DNA of 64,000 bases from Nakamurella alba (GTDB taxonomy: Bacteria; Actinomycetota; Actinomycetes; Mycobacteriales; Nakamurellaceae): NCBI RefSeq assembly GCF_009707545.1, contig NZ_WLYK01000005.1:248001-312000 (forward strand), read 5' to 3'. A program made the position numbers and the translations under genes. The notes below the pieces were generated by a model. The model saw only the letters and a list, made by a program, of their open reading frames with translations. It was not told the origin of the DNA and made no database searches. Shown here one piece after another: positions 34,401 through 42,272 of this stretch; position 1 is the first letter of the stretch, and every line of letters begins with the position of its first letter.

Positions 34401-35622
34401 CGGCGACATCAGCGCCGTTCTGATCGACATCCGCATCCGCCGTCGCAACGCCATCGGCCGGCAGGTTGGCATCCGCATCGGCAGCGATCTGACCGTCGTC
34501 GACCGTGGCATCGGCGGACACGTCCGCATCGTCGGACACGGTCGCGTCCGCGCCGGCCTGAACGCCGTTGTCGGCGACATCGGCATTCGTGGTCGCTGCG
34601 GTGTCGTCACCCACCCGGAGATCGACGTCAGCCGTCGTCTGCTCGTCGGTGACATCCACGTCCGCGGTGGCCTCGACGTCGTCGGACACGGTGGCATCGG
34701 CGTCTGCGGAGACCCCTTCCTCCGAGGCGTTCGCATCGGCGGAAGCGGTGACCTCGTCCGAGACATTCGCATCCGCATCCGCGGACACACCCTGATCGGA
34801 GACATCGGCATCGACCGACGCCGACGTGTCATCACCGACCTGCGCATCCACATCCGCCGACACACCCTCATCCGAGGCATTCACATCAGCGGACGCGGTC
34901 ACCTCGTCCGAGACATTCGCATCCGCACCGGCGGACACACCCTGATCGGAGACATCGGCATCGACCGACGCCGACGCGTCATCACCGACCTGCGCATCCA
35001 CATCCGCCGACACACCCTCATCCGAGGCATTCACATCAGCGGACGCAGTCACCTCATCCGAGACATTCGCATCCACATCCGCGGACACACCCTGATCGGA
35101 GACATCGGCATCGACCGACGCCGACGCGTCATCACCGACCTGCGCATCCACATCCGCCGACACACCCTCATCCGAGGCATTCACATCAGCGGACGCAGTC
35201 ACCTCGTCCGAGACATTCGCATCCGCACCGGCGGACACACCCTGATCCGACGCATTCGCATCGGCGGAGGCATTCACCTCGTCCGACACGTGTGCATCGG
35301 CGTCGGCGGACACACCCTCGTCCGAGGCGTTCACATCGGCGGACACCACGGTGTCGTCACCGACCCCGAGGTCCACACCCAGGTGCAGACCGTCTCCGGA
35401 GCCATCGGCGTCGGTGCCGACGGTGATCGGCGCCTTCCCCGATCCGGAACCCTGCCCGAGCACGTCGACCGACGTGCCACCGAGCTTGACCGACACCAGT
35501 GCGGTGCCGTTGCCACCGGGGTCTGTCCCGGTGGAATCCGCGGCGGCGATGCCTACCCCGAGGGCGAACATCCCGCCGCTGAGAACTGCGATCTGCAGCC
35601 CTCTTCGCAGCAAGTTGTGCAT
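31480..35622 (-). CDS. giant chaplin-like cysteine-repeat wall protein, sortase-anchored
   Basis: 1380 residues. After a signal peptide (LQIAVLSGGMFALGVGIAAA) the mature chain begins ADSTGTDPGG. Residues about 95-400 are Asp/Ala/Ser/Val repeats of 12-13 residues, four per 50-residue super-unit (for example NASDEGVSADVD). From about 440 to 1220 come 18 modules of roughly 36 residues, each with a core like P-V-D-V-C-G-I-S-A-G-L-L-G-D-A-A-T-D-C (two Cys 14 apart), separated by Gly/Thr/Pro/Asp linkers. A PTDPGTP-rich wall linker, LAWTG near 1341-1345, a hydrophobic helix and RRRRVQR complete a class E sortase signal. The Cys modules resemble Streptomyces chaplin (DUF320) cores shortened between the cysteines. 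A GGGAGAAG Shine-Dalgarno precedes the ATG. It is probably a rigid, amyloid-prone surface coat. Confidence 0.85.
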   Translation of the reverse strand: MHNLLRRGLQIAVLSGGMFALGVGIAAADSTGTDPGGNGTALVSVKLGGTSVDVLGQGSGSGKAPITVGTDADGSGDGLHLGVDLGVGDDTVVSADVNASDEGVSADADAHVSDEVNASADANASDQGVSAGADANVSDEVTASADVNASDEGVSADVDAQVGDDASASVDADVSDQGVSADVDANVSDEVTASADVNASDEGVSADVDAQVGDDASASVDADVSDQGVSAGADANVSDEVTASADVNASDEGVSADVDAQVGDDTSASVDADVSDQGVSADADANVSDEVTASADANASEEGVSADADATVSDDVEATADVDVTDEQTTADVDLRVGDDTAATTNADVADNGVQAGADATVSDDADVSADATVDDGQIAADADANLPADGVATADADVDQNGADVAVTVGAGSDNSDGSPIGLPDLNGTDDLTDDLTDGGLVSAPIDVCGIGVGLLGDSASNCAPTAGDSDALVSAPITVCGIGIGESTANCAPTSGAPADSEDSDRPLVSVPVTVCGIGAGVLGDADANCGPVTTPTQGSVATIPVTICGISAGVLGDGSANCGAPSEPGTSGTTDGADAPLVNAPVDVCGISAGLLGDASTDCGAATDPGTGTGAGSDSAVGESPLVNAPVNVCGISAGLLGDASTDCGGSIDSGAGTTVPDADGSEVPLVNAPVDVCGISAGLLGDAATDCGAATDPGAGTDPTDPSSPVGETPLVTAPVDVCGVTAGILGDAATDCGAATDPGTGTDPTDPSSPVGDTPVINIPVDVCGISAGVLGDAATDCGAATDPGPGTDPTDPSSPMGDTPVINIPVDVCGISAGVLGDAATDCGVATDPGTGTDPTDPASPVGETPLVNAPVNVCGISAGLLGDAATDCGVATDPGTGTGTDPTDPASPVGETPLVNAPVNVCGISAGILGDAATDCGAATDPGTGTGTDPTDPASPVGEAPLVNVPVDVCGISAGVLGDAATDCGVATDPGTGTGTDPVDPSSPVGEAPLVNVPVDVCGISAGVLGDAATDCGVATDPGTGTGTDPVDPTDPVGPLGDSPVINIPIDVCGVSAGLLGDAATDCGVATDPGTGTGTDPVDPTDPVGPLGDSPVINIPVDVCGISAGLLGDAATDCGVATDPGTTPTDPTDPTDPGTDPTDPTVPTDPTVPTDPTVPVIDIPVDVCGVGLGLLGDSVIDCSGTTDGTDDPGTGIFGGFPIRIRICGLGLGILGSSGVSCVQGTGSGQGEPVTPVDPTDPGTPVDPTDPGTPGEPTDPGTPGEPTDPGTPGEPTDPGTPAQPGTPAEPGTPADPATPAQPGAPAPAGPAAPVVPQAPPFAAAPVPAPDATVPGSAGLAWTGVDVGGLVSLALLFLVAGGFVVALGRRRRVQR
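34741..35260 (-). repeat. 150-bp tandem DNA repeats within the Asp-rich region
   Basis: Near-identical blocks recur with a period of exactly 150 bp (for example blocks starting at 34861, 35011 and 35161 share their first ~90 bases almost perfectly), encoding the 50-residue super-units. Codons are conserved as well as amino acids, which indicates recent unit duplication, and copy number may vary between strains. Confidence 0.88.
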
Positions 35623-35656
35623 GATCTTCTCCCGAAGATTCGAAGGAACGATGGAC

Positions 35657-35671
35657 GGGCCCGGAGGGCCC
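35657..35671 (-). other. short GC hairpin between the two giant genes
   Basis: GGGCCC-N3-GGGCCC. It lies in the 85-base gap between the PAPAAKP gene (stop 35708) and the chaplin-like gene (start 35622). It may attenuate or process a shared transcript. Confidence 0.45.
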
Positions 35672-35707
35672 TGAATCGGGCGCCATGACGGCAGCCCGGT
35701 CCTTCGT

Positions 35708-37681
35708 TCAGTCGGGGGAGAAGCTCCTGTCCTCGGCCGGGGAGGCCGGGATCGCGACGCCGGCCGGATGCACGGCGCCGATCAGGGAGAGCGAGAAGTG
35801 GTGGCCGGAGGCCGGCAGCGACACCGTCGGTGCGGCGGCCGAACCGCCGGCGGCACCGGACGGAGCGGTCGGGCACGGCACCGAAGGGGTGGCCGGCTGC
35901 GGCTGCGCGGGGGTCTGTGGGGCACGGGTACCGGTGGCGATCGAGGACTTGGCGATCGAGGCGGTGGCGGCGCTACCGGTCCGCACGACCGCCTCTCCGG
36001 TGCGGTCGCCCGTTCCCGACGGAGAGGTGGTCGACGTCGGCACCGATCCCCCGGCGACGGCGTCCGTGCTTGCCGACAGCAACGCATCAGCAGCGGCAAG
36101 CCGAGCTGACGCAGGAGCGACGATGGCGGCGCGGCCGGAATGTGAAACGGCGGAGCGGGTGGAGGTTCCGGCGGAGCTGTCGGTCGCGGTCGGCGTGGAG
36201 TGCGCGCCGGTCGCACCGGCGCCGCCCGCCGGGGTGTCGACTCCTCCACCGGCGGCCGGCGGCGTGGTCGGCACCGACGGGGAGGCACCCGGCACCGGCG
36301 GAACGACGGCCGGCAGCGCCGGGTCGACGATCGGGTCGGTCACCGGGCGGACCACGTCGACCACCGGGGTCAGCAGACCGGTCACCGGATCGAGCACCGG
36401 GGCGAGCGCATCCACCACCGGCACCAGCGGGGCGGTGACGGTCTGCACCACCGGCTCGACGGTCGCAACGACGGGATCCAGCACCGGCCGGACGGCATCG
36501 ACGACGGGCGCCACCACGGTGCCCACCTCGTCGGTGACCGGGGTGACCACCGCGACCACACCGCCGACGACGGGCTCCACGGCCTCGATCACCGGTGCCA
36601 GGCCCTCGACCACCGGGCGCACCACCCCATCGGCCAACGCGCCGGTCACCGGGCGGAGAGCCTCCGCGACCGGGGCGACGACGGTGGTGGTGACGGCGTC
36701 CGTCACCGGCCGCACGGCGGCGACCGCCGGGGCGACGACGCCCGTGCCGAGTGCGGTGGTGAGCGGCGTGATCGCGCCGGCGACCGGCTTCACGACCGAG
36801 GTCACCAGGTCGGTGACCGGCGAGTCCGCGGCCGGTTTCGCGACCGGCGCGGGCTTCGCAGCCGGAGCAGGCTTCGCGGCGGGCTTCGCAACCGGAGCCG
36901 GCTTCGCAACCGGAGCCGGCTTCGCAGCCGGAGCCGGCTTCGCGGCGGGCTTTGCAGCCGGAGCAGGCTTCGCGGCGGCAGCCGGCTTCGCAGTCGGGGC
37001 AGGCTTCGCGGCGGGCTTCGCAGCGGGAGCCGGCTTCGCAACCGGAACAGGCTTCGCAGCCGGCACAGGCTTCGCAGCCGGAGCGGGCTGGGCGGCGGGG
37101 GCGGGTGCGGGCTGCGTCGGCTTGGGCGACACCACCTGCTGCACCGTCGACGTCACGTCGTCGGTCACCGTGTCGACGGTCCCGACGACACCGCTGACGA
37201 CCGCACCGATGACGCCCTGAGCGGGTGCCGGGGCAGGGTCGGCAGGGGCCGGCTTCGGTGCGGCAGCGGGCTTCGGCGCAGGGGCCGCAGCGGGTGCCGC
37301 GGCCGGCGCTGCGGGCTTGGCCGGAACAACTTTCTCCACAACGGGTGTCGTCGCCGGAGCGGCCGGTGCTGGAGCAGGCTTCGCGGCCGCCGGGGGCTTC
37401 GCTGCGGGCGCAGGCTTCGGGGCCGGAGCGGGCTTCGGGGCCACGGCCTGCACCACGTCCCCCACCGGCTTCGTGACGGTGTCCACCACGCCGGTCACCG
37501 CTGTTCCGAGGCCGCCCAGCGGTCCGGGGTCGGTACCGGTGGGGGAGGCGGAGGCCGCGGTGGCGCCGAGAAGCCAGACGCCACCGGCGAATCCGGCGAT
37601 CGCGAGTCCGCGCAGCAGCCATCGCCGGCCGCGGAGGCCCGAGCGGGAGGAGCGGGGGTCCGGAATCGAATGCGATCCCAT
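35708..37681 (-). CDS. secreted PAPAAKP-repeat protein
   Basis: 657 residues. A basic N-terminus and signal peptide (LLRGLAIAGFAGGVWLLGATAASA) precede a mature start SPTGTDPG, which closely matches that of the downstream chaplin-like protein. Residues about 80-287 are Ala/Pro/Lys repeats (APKPAPAAKP, VAKPAPAAKPAAKP). Residues about 288-470 are Val/Pro/Ala-rich with a recurring VxPVxxAVxPV pattern. A Ser/Thr-rich segment and a short C-terminus ending EDRSFSPD follow; there is no sortase motif. It is probably an extended, basic wall-associated or released protein. GGAGGCGGAG precedes the ATG. The pair with the chaplin-like gene looks like one operon. Confidence 0.82.
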   Translation of the reverse strand: MGSHSIPDPRSSRSGLRGRRWLLRGLAIAGFAGGVWLLGATAASASPTGTDPGPLGGLGTAVTGVVDTVTKPVGDVVQAVAPKPAPAPKPAPAAKPPAAAKPAPAPAAPATTPVVEKVVPAKPAAPAAAPAAAPAPKPAAAPKPAPADPAPAPAQGVIGAVVSGVVGTVDTVTDDVTSTVQQVVSPKPTQPAPAPAAQPAPAAKPVPAAKPVPVAKPAPAAKPAAKPAPTAKPAAAAKPAPAAKPAAKPAPAAKPAPVAKPAPVAKPAAKPAPAAKPAPVAKPAADSPVTDLVTSVVKPVAGAITPLTTALGTGVVAPAVAAVRPVTDAVTTTVVAPVAEALRPVTGALADGVVRPVVEGLAPVIEAVEPVVGGVVAVVTPVTDEVGTVVAPVVDAVRPVLDPVVATVEPVVQTVTAPLVPVVDALAPVLDPVTGLLTPVVDVVRPVTDPIVDPALPAVVPPVPGASPSVPTTPPAAGGGVDTPAGGAGATGAHSTPTATDSSAGTSTRSAVSHSGRAAIVAPASARLAAADALLSASTDAVAGGSVPTSTTSPSGTGDRTGEAVVRTGSAATASIAKSSIATGTRAPQTPAQPQPATPSVPCPTAPSGAAGGSAAAPTVSLPASGHHFSLSLIGAVHPAGVAIPASPAEDRSFSPD

Positions 37682-38131
37682 CTCCGCCTCCGATCACTCG
37701 GCCACGGTCGTCCGGGGGACGTGCGCAGTACTCACGCCGGTTGCTCGACGTGCGTCAAACGTACTGCTGCGCAGGCGCAACGGCGCTGCAGCAGGGTGGT
37801 TTTCACCCGAACCCGGGTGCGTGTCCCTCGGGGTGAGTGGCCGGAAGCGCACACCCGGCGACCGGCGGAACACTCCCGTGGCCGCACCTCTCCGGATGCT
37901 GTGGTCGGGGTCACTGTCGGTGATCCGGACATCAGGGACGAACACCCAGGGGCGCAGAAGTACGACCGCACGGGGAACGAGCAGCGGTGAGACAGGCACG
38001 CCAGGTTGAGCTCTCAAGAACACCCGACCCCGGAATGCACGACGTCCCGCCTCCGTGCCCAGGGGCACGAGAGGCGGGACGTGGTGCGCTGTGTGATCCG
38101 GAAGGCGCTGCGGAACGAGGGAACCGGTCGG
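37682..38131. other. 450-bp intergenic region upstream of the PAPAAKP gene
   Basis: Contains the sigma-factor terminator (separate entry) and, on the minus strand, two small hairpins: CACCCG-N4-CGGGTG at 37804-37819 and a CTGCTGC...GCAGCAG repeat near 37766-37796. These would lie in the 5' leader of the PAPAAKP transcript. I see no recognisable riboswitch and no supported gene. Confidence 0.55.
38042..38082 (-). terminator. strong nested hairpin terminator of the sigma factor gene
   Basis: ACGTCCCGCCTC (38042-38053) pairs perfectly with 38071-38082, and the loop holds a second CGTGCCC...GGGCACG hairpin. It lies about 50 bases beyond the stop of the sigma gene at 38132. Confidence 0.82.
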
Positions 38132-38986
38132 TCAGGCGGCCGGCGCCAGATCCTCGGAGAGCTTCTCCAGTGCCCGGCGCAGGATCCGGCTGATCTGCAT
38201 CTGGCTGACGCCGACCTCGGCGCCGACCTCGGCCTGGCTGAGATCGTCCCAGTACCGCAGACCGATGACCCGCCGCTCCCGCTCGGTCAGCTTCGACATG
38301 GCGTGGGCGAGGTCGTGACGCGACTCCACGAGGTCCAGGAAGTGGTCCTCGCCGCCCAGCATGATGTCCGGCTGCAGTGCATTGTCGAGCGAATCCGGGT
38401 TGCACATCCAGTCCGCTGCAGCACATTCGCGCACAGTGGTCTCGGAAACTCCGGCATGAGCGGCGATCTCGGCCGGTGTCGGCTCATGGCTGTTGCGGTG
38501 AGCCAGTTCCTCGCGCGAGTTGCGCACGACTGCGCCGGCCTCCTGCAGGGACCGGGGCCGGCGCACCAAGGTCAGCCGGTCGCGGAACCACCGCTTCACG
38601 GAGCCCTCCATGGTGGGCACCGCGTAGGAGAGGAAGCTCGGGGCGTGACCCGGCTCCCACCGCCGGACGGCCTGGACGAGTCCCAGCAGCGCCTGCTGCT
38701 CAAGGTCGTCCAGGGGAGCGCCGCGGCGGGCGAACCGACGCGCGACCTGGGTCGCGATCGGCAGGTGGTGGAGCACCACGGCATCCTCGGCCGAGGTGAT
38801 GGCGGCCGGCGAGCCGGTCGCGCGGGCGGTCAGTACCTCGTCGAGCAGCTCATCGGCGCGCGCCGCGAACTCCTCCTTGGGCATCCGGCCGGACCGGAGG
38901 TGTCGCACCGATCCCGAAGAACCCGGAATCCGGTCGGATCCCGAGGTACGGAGATGCTGGTCGATCGTGCGGGGCGTGTCGAGCAT
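38132..38986 (-). CDS. RNA polymerase sigma factor, sigma-B/F type (first of three)
   Basis: About 284 residues with regions 2-4 of the sigma-B/SigF group: RRGAPLDDLEQQALLGLVQAVRRWEP (region 2), SYAVPTMEGSVKRWFRDRL, a region 3 with LAHRNSHEPTPAEIAAHAGVSETTV, and region 4 LTERERRVIGLRYWDDLSQAEVGAEVGVSQMQISRILR. The ATG at 38986 is the most plausible start (GGGAAC upstream); starts further upstream would add unconserved residues. No RsbW/RsbV-like anti-sigma gene is adjacent, so the partner regulator must lie elsewhere. Confidence 0.88.
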   Translation of the reverse strand: MLDTPRTIDQHLRTSGSDRIPGSSGSVRHLRSGRMPKEEFAARADELLDEVLTARATGSPAAITSAEDAVVLHHLPIATQVARRFARRGAPLDDLEQQALLGLVQAVRRWEPGHAPSFLSYAVPTMEGSVKRWFRDRLTLVRRPRSLQEAGAVVRNSREELAHRNSHEPTPAEIAAHAGVSETTVRECAAADWMCNPDSLDNALQPDIMLGGEDHFLDLVESRHDLAHAMSKLTERERRVIGLRYWDDLSQAEVGAEVGVSQMQISRILRRALEKLSEDLAPAA

Positions 38987-39207
38987 GGTCGTCTCGTTCC
39001 CTTGCACAGCCCGGGCCACTGTCTGGACCCGGTCCGGCATCGTCCGGGCGAACCCGGTGGGTGGGCGGACGTGCAAGCGGTCCGCTGCGATGCCGTGTCT
39101 AGCTGTGATCGACTCTAAACGGTTCATCACGCGAAAAGCCAGCCGGGTCACAGTTCCCACCCGTTTCCCACGGTGCCGAACGGGCAGCCGGGTGGTACAC
39201 CTGCCCG

Positions 39208-39801
39208 GTGGACCACGACGCCGGACGAGCACATCATGACAAACCGGACAAGTCGGGCGATAGCGAGAGTTCCGGTCGCGCAACGGATTCCACAGTCGCC
39301 GGGCTGCGGACGCAGCGAAAACCCAACTGGGCCCTCTACCTCCGACGAGTCGCGGTCCTCGTTCTCCTGCTGATCGTCGTCGCCGGAGGCGTCGGGCTGC
39401 TGGGCGTTCACAGTTCTTCCGTGACGGCGTCAGGAAACGGCTACACCCTGTCGGTGACCTATCCGCGGATCGCACGTGCGGGTCTCGACGTGCCGTTCCG
39501 AGTCGAGGTGACCGCGCCGGAACCGTTCCCGTCCGACCAGTCCATCACGGTCCGGATCACCCGCGAGTACCTGACGATCTTCGAATCGCAGGGGCTCCAC
39601 CCGGAGACCTCGGCCGAGCGGGGCGACGCCACCACCGTCGACTGGGAGTTCGACCCGCCCGCCGACGGTGCGGTGTTCGCCGTCGACTACGACACCTACA
39701 TCCAGCCGGGCAGCCAGCGCGGCGAGGACGGCACGGTGCAGCTGGTCGTCGACGGCGCGGTGCAGACCTCGGTGTCCTTCACGACCACACTGCTGCCCTG
39801 A
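39208..39801 (+). CDS. membrane-anchored hypothetical protein
   Basis: 197 residues: a hydrophilic N-terminus (about 1-40), one transmembrane helix (YLRRVAVLVLLLIVVAGGVGLLGV) and a mostly beta extracytoplasmic domain (NGYTLSVTYPRIARAGLDVPFRVEV, then ESQGLHPETSAERGDATTVDWEFDPP). The TLSVTYP/VTAPEPFP pattern looks like an Ig/CARDB-type beta sandwich. GTG start, TACACC 7 bases upstream. The DUF421 gene follows after 30 bases, so the two are likely one operon. It is divergent from the sigma factor at 38986. Function unknown. Confidence 0.82.
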   Translation: MDHDAGRAHHDKPDKSGDSESSGRATDSTVAGLRTQRKPNWALYLRRVAVLVLLLIVVAGGVGLLGVHSSSVTASGNGYTLSVTYPRIARAGLDVPFRVEVTAPEPFPSDQSITVRITREYLTIFESQGLHPETSAERGDATTVDWEFDPPADGAVFAVDYDTYIQPGSQRGEDGTVQLVVDGAVQTSVSFTTTLLP

Positions 39802-39831
39802 CAGCGGTACCCCCGAACAGAGAGGAGTCCG

Positions 39832-40317
39832 GTGGAGATCGTCTACCGCGCGGCGGCCATGTTCGTCTTCCTGTGGATCGTGACCAGGATCGTCGGCCGA
39901 TCGACGCTGGGGGAGCTCAGCACCTTCGAACTCATCCTCTTCGTGACCCTGGGCGACATGGTCCAGCAGGCGGTGACGCAGCAGGACTACTCCTTCACCG
40001 GCGGCATCCTGACCATCTCCGTCTTCACCCTGCTCACCGTCGGGCTGTCCTGGATCAATGCGCGGTGGCCGAAGGTCCGCACCGTCACCCACGGCGTCCC
40101 GGTGGTGATCGTGCAGGGCGGTGATCCGCTGCTGGACGTCATGAAGCACGAACGGCTCTCGCTCGACGACCTGATGGCGGCGGCGCGGCAGCAGGGCTTC
40201 GAACGGTTCTCGGACATCCGGCTCGCCGTGCTGGAGGCGAACGGCCAGATCGCGTTCCTGCGGAAGGGCGACCGGGACGGCGAGAGCGGAGCGGCGGAGC
40301 GGCCGACCGCGGGCTGA
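39832..40317 (+). CDS. DUF421 (YetF-like) membrane protein
   Basis: 161 residues. VYRAAAMFVFLWIVTRIVGRSTLGELSTFELILFVTLGD and SFTGGILTISVFTLLTVGLSWI are the membrane segments and the conserved family core; the C-terminal cytoplasmic domain has the HERLSLDDLMAAARQQGFERFSDIRLAVLEANGQIAFL signature. DUF421 proteins occur in sporulation and stress contexts; no reaction is known. GAGAGGAG lies 6 bases before the GTG. It is in an operon with the 197-residue membrane protein. Confidence 0.9.
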   Translation: MEIVYRAAAMFVFLWIVTRIVGRSTLGELSTFELILFVTLGDMVQQAVTQQDYSFTGGILTISVFTLLTVGLSWINARWPKVRTVTHGVPVVIVQGGDPLLDVMKHERLSLDDLMAAARQQGFERFSDIRLAVLEANGQIAFLRKGDRDGESGAAERPTAG

Positions 40318-40442
40318 CACGCGGACCCGCCCGCCCCTGTCGCAGCCGCCTGCAAGATCAGGACATAATGCGTGCGGTCCAGCAAGTGGCCACTGGCATT
40401 CGACGCGGCGCCAGGGACCACACGGCCGCAGCAAGTGATCAC

Positions 40443-41153
40443 ATGACCCACGAATGGCAACCCGCCGAACTGGCGGAGCGGACCCGGCGCGCCCTCGGCG
40501 CGGAGGAGGACGACGCACTGCTGTCACTGGCCCGGGCCGCCGTCGAGGCCGGGCTGGCCGACCTGGCGGCCGTCGGTCGCCGTGGTATCGACGGCGACGG
40601 CCCCACCGTCGTCGGGGCGACAGATCCGCTCGCCCAGGCGATCGGCGACCTGGAGCACACAGCCACCGGCGGCCCCGTGCGCAGCCTGATCGACAGTGGG
40701 GACGACCTGCTGACGATCGGTGACGTCGCCACCGCACCGGCCTGGCCCGAATGGTCCGCGGCCGCGGCGGCCACCGGCATCCGGCAGATGACGGCGGTGC
40801 GTCTGCATGCCGATCGCGGCACCCTCGGGGCGCTGCTGCTCTACCGCACCACATCCGTGCCGTGGACCGGACCCGAGCTCGAGCTGGCGAAGCTCATCGG
40901 CGTGCACGCCTCGATCGTGCTGGCGCACGCCGACGGCACCGCCCACCTGTGGCGGGCCATCGACGCGCGGAACCGCATCGGCCAGGCCCAGGGCATCCTG
41001 ATGGAGCGCTTCTCCCTCGCGGCGGACACCGCGTTCGAGGTCCTCCGGCGGTACTCGCAGACGACGGGTACGAAACTGCAGAGCATCGCCGACGACCTGG
41101 TCCGGACGCGGAAGCTCCCTCAATCCGACTCCGATGGGCCGGCACCGAACTGA
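40443..41153 (+). CDS. GAF-ANTAR RNA-binding antiterminator, copy 1
   Basis: 236 residues from ATG 40443 (an ATG at 40368 with CATAAT just upstream is the alternative). A GAF-like sensor (about 20-165) precedes an ANTAR domain (about 165-225): RAIDARNRIGQAQGILMERFSLAADTAFEVLRRYSQ is the three-helix RNA-binding signature. ANTAR proteins bind paired hexaloop RNA hairpins and prevent termination. It is a tandem paralogue of the next gene, and a third relative is at 54174. The targets are not known. Confidence 0.88.
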   Translation: MTHEWQPAELAERTRRALGAEEDDALLSLARAAVEAGLADLAAVGRRGIDGDGPTVVGATDPLAQAIGDLEHTATGGPVRSLIDSGDDLLTIGDVATAPAWPEWSAAAAATGIRQMTAVRLHADRGTLGALLLYRTTSVPWTGPELELAKLIGVHASIVLAHADGTAHLWRAIDARNRIGQAQGILMERFSLAADTAFEVLRRYSQTTGTKLQSIADDLVRTRKLPQSDSDGPAPN

Positions 41154-41262
41154 GGCCCCTGAGGACCGGGCCGACGTCGCATCGTCGATGACGCTGACGC
41201 ATGATGGGCAGGCACGCCGCCTGTTCGCACAGGGGCCAGCGCCCCGGGAAGGTCGACCTGAC

Positions 41263-41979
41263 ATGGAGACGATCCCGCAGTACCTCCACGACCTGATCGG
41301 CGAGGCCCGGTCCGCCATCGGCCAGGGTGACCGCGCCGAGGGGTTCGAGGAGGCCCTCAGGGGCGTCACGACCGCAGCGATCGCATCCGGCATCTGTGAC
41401 CTGGCCGGCATCACCGAACGCCGGGGCCGGACGCTGACCACCATCGGCGCCAGTGCGCCGCTGGTCGAGAAGCTGGACGCCGCCCAGTACGAGGCGGGCG
41501 AAGGTCCTTGTGTCGCCGCCGCATTCGACGACCGCGGGGTGCTGGTGAGCCAGGATCTGCAGGTCGACCCCCGCTGGCCGACCTGGGGCCCGGCGGCGGT
41601 CGAACTCGGCGTGCACTCGGTGCTCGGCATCCAGCTCTACGTCGACGACGAGGCAATGGGCGCACTCAACCTCTACTCGAGGACCCCGCGCACCTTCAGC
41701 ACCCAGGACGTCGAGACCGCGCAGTTCATCGCGGCCAATGCGTCGTTCAGCCTCGCGCATTTCCGCAATGTCGAGCAGCTGTGGACGGCGATCGACGCCC
41801 GGCACCGGATCGGCCTGGCCCAGGGAATCCTGATGGGACGGTTCGACCTGACCGTCGACCGGTCGTTCGAGGTGCTCCGGCGGATGTCGCAGCAGCAGCA
41901 CCTCAAGTTGTCGGCCGTCGCCTCGGCGGTCATCGCCGCCCGCGGCCTGCCGCCGACCGATCCGTCCACCGCGAACTGA
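41263..41979 (+). CDS. GAF-ANTAR RNA-binding antiterminator, copy 2
   Basis: 238 residues starting METIPQYLHDLIGEARSAIG. A GAF domain (RGRTLTTIGASAPLVEKLDAAQYEAGEGPCVAAAF, VHSVLGIQLYVDDEAMGALNLYS) is followed by ANTAR: AIDARHRIGLAQGILMGRFDLTVDRSFEVLRRMSQQ. EAGEGPCVAAAF is the usual GAF-ANTAR pocket motif. The ATG at 41263 is chosen; the preceding ~110 bases hold CATGAT and other AT-poor promoter-like sequence. Arranged in tandem with copy 1 but with its own leader. Confidence 0.9.
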   Translation: METIPQYLHDLIGEARSAIGQGDRAEGFEEALRGVTTAAIASGICDLAGITERRGRTLTTIGASAPLVEKLDAAQYEAGEGPCVAAAFDDRGVLVSQDLQVDPRWPTWGPAAVELGVHSVLGIQLYVDDEAMGALNLYSRTPRTFSTQDVETAQFIAANASFSLAHFRNVEQLWTAIDARHRIGLAQGILMGRFDLTVDRSFEVLRRMSQQQHLKLSAVASAVIAARGLPPTDPSTAN

Positions 41980-41993
41980 CCGAAGGGCTGATG

Positions 41994-42272
41994 TCAGCCG
42001 GTCCGCGGATCCGGGATCTGCTGCACCGGGCCCTCGGTCGGCGCGTTGCAGGAACCGCACGCCGGGCAACGGAAGAGGAGCCCTGGCACCCGGTGCACGC
42101 TGCGCTGCCGGCGCATCAGCACCCGTCCGCAGTGGCCGCACACGCAGTCGATCCGGCCGTGACCTTCCAGGAACGCGGCACCCGGTGCCGACGGTCGGGG
42201 GAGGGCGAACACCCGGGCGAGTTCCGGGTCGTCCGGCTCGGCGACCACGGCCATCCGCACGGTCCGTCGCAT
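41994..42272 (-). CDS. six-cysteine mini-protein, paralogue 1
   Basis: About 92 residues. DCVCGHCGRVL and LLFRCPACGSCNAP give six cysteines in the order C-x-C-x2-C...C-x2-C-x2-C, with a conserved R-x-V-H-x-V-P-G-L between them, a zinc-ribbon-like arrangement. The gene at 47581 encodes the same core. GGAGG lies 5 bases before ATG 42272; GTG 42284 and ATG 42275 are alternatives. Convergent with the ANTAR gene copy 2. Unknown family; probably metal-binding. Confidence 0.8.
   Translation of the reverse strand: MRRTVRMAVVAEPDDPELARVFALPRPSAPGAAFLEGHGRIDCVCGHCGRVLMRRQRSVHRVPGLLFRCPACGSCNAPTEGPVQQIPDPRTG

Noticed and set aside
31420-35688. A 1422-codon open frame on the plus strand opposite the chaplin-like gene, with RIGRDTTI-type repeats
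   Set aside because: It has no signal peptide, Shine-Dalgarno or family; the repeats mirror the minus-strand repeats and the minus frame has a full secretion and sorting architecture.
37766-37860. Possible cyclic-di-AMP or other riboswitch upstream of the PAPAAKP gene
   Set aside because: Only two simple hairpins are visible; I could not find the conserved elements of a known class.
35685-37990. Long plus-strand frames opposite the PAPAAKP gene
   Set aside because: Low-complexity mirror of the repeat gene with no start signal; the minus-strand protein has a signal peptide and ribosome site.
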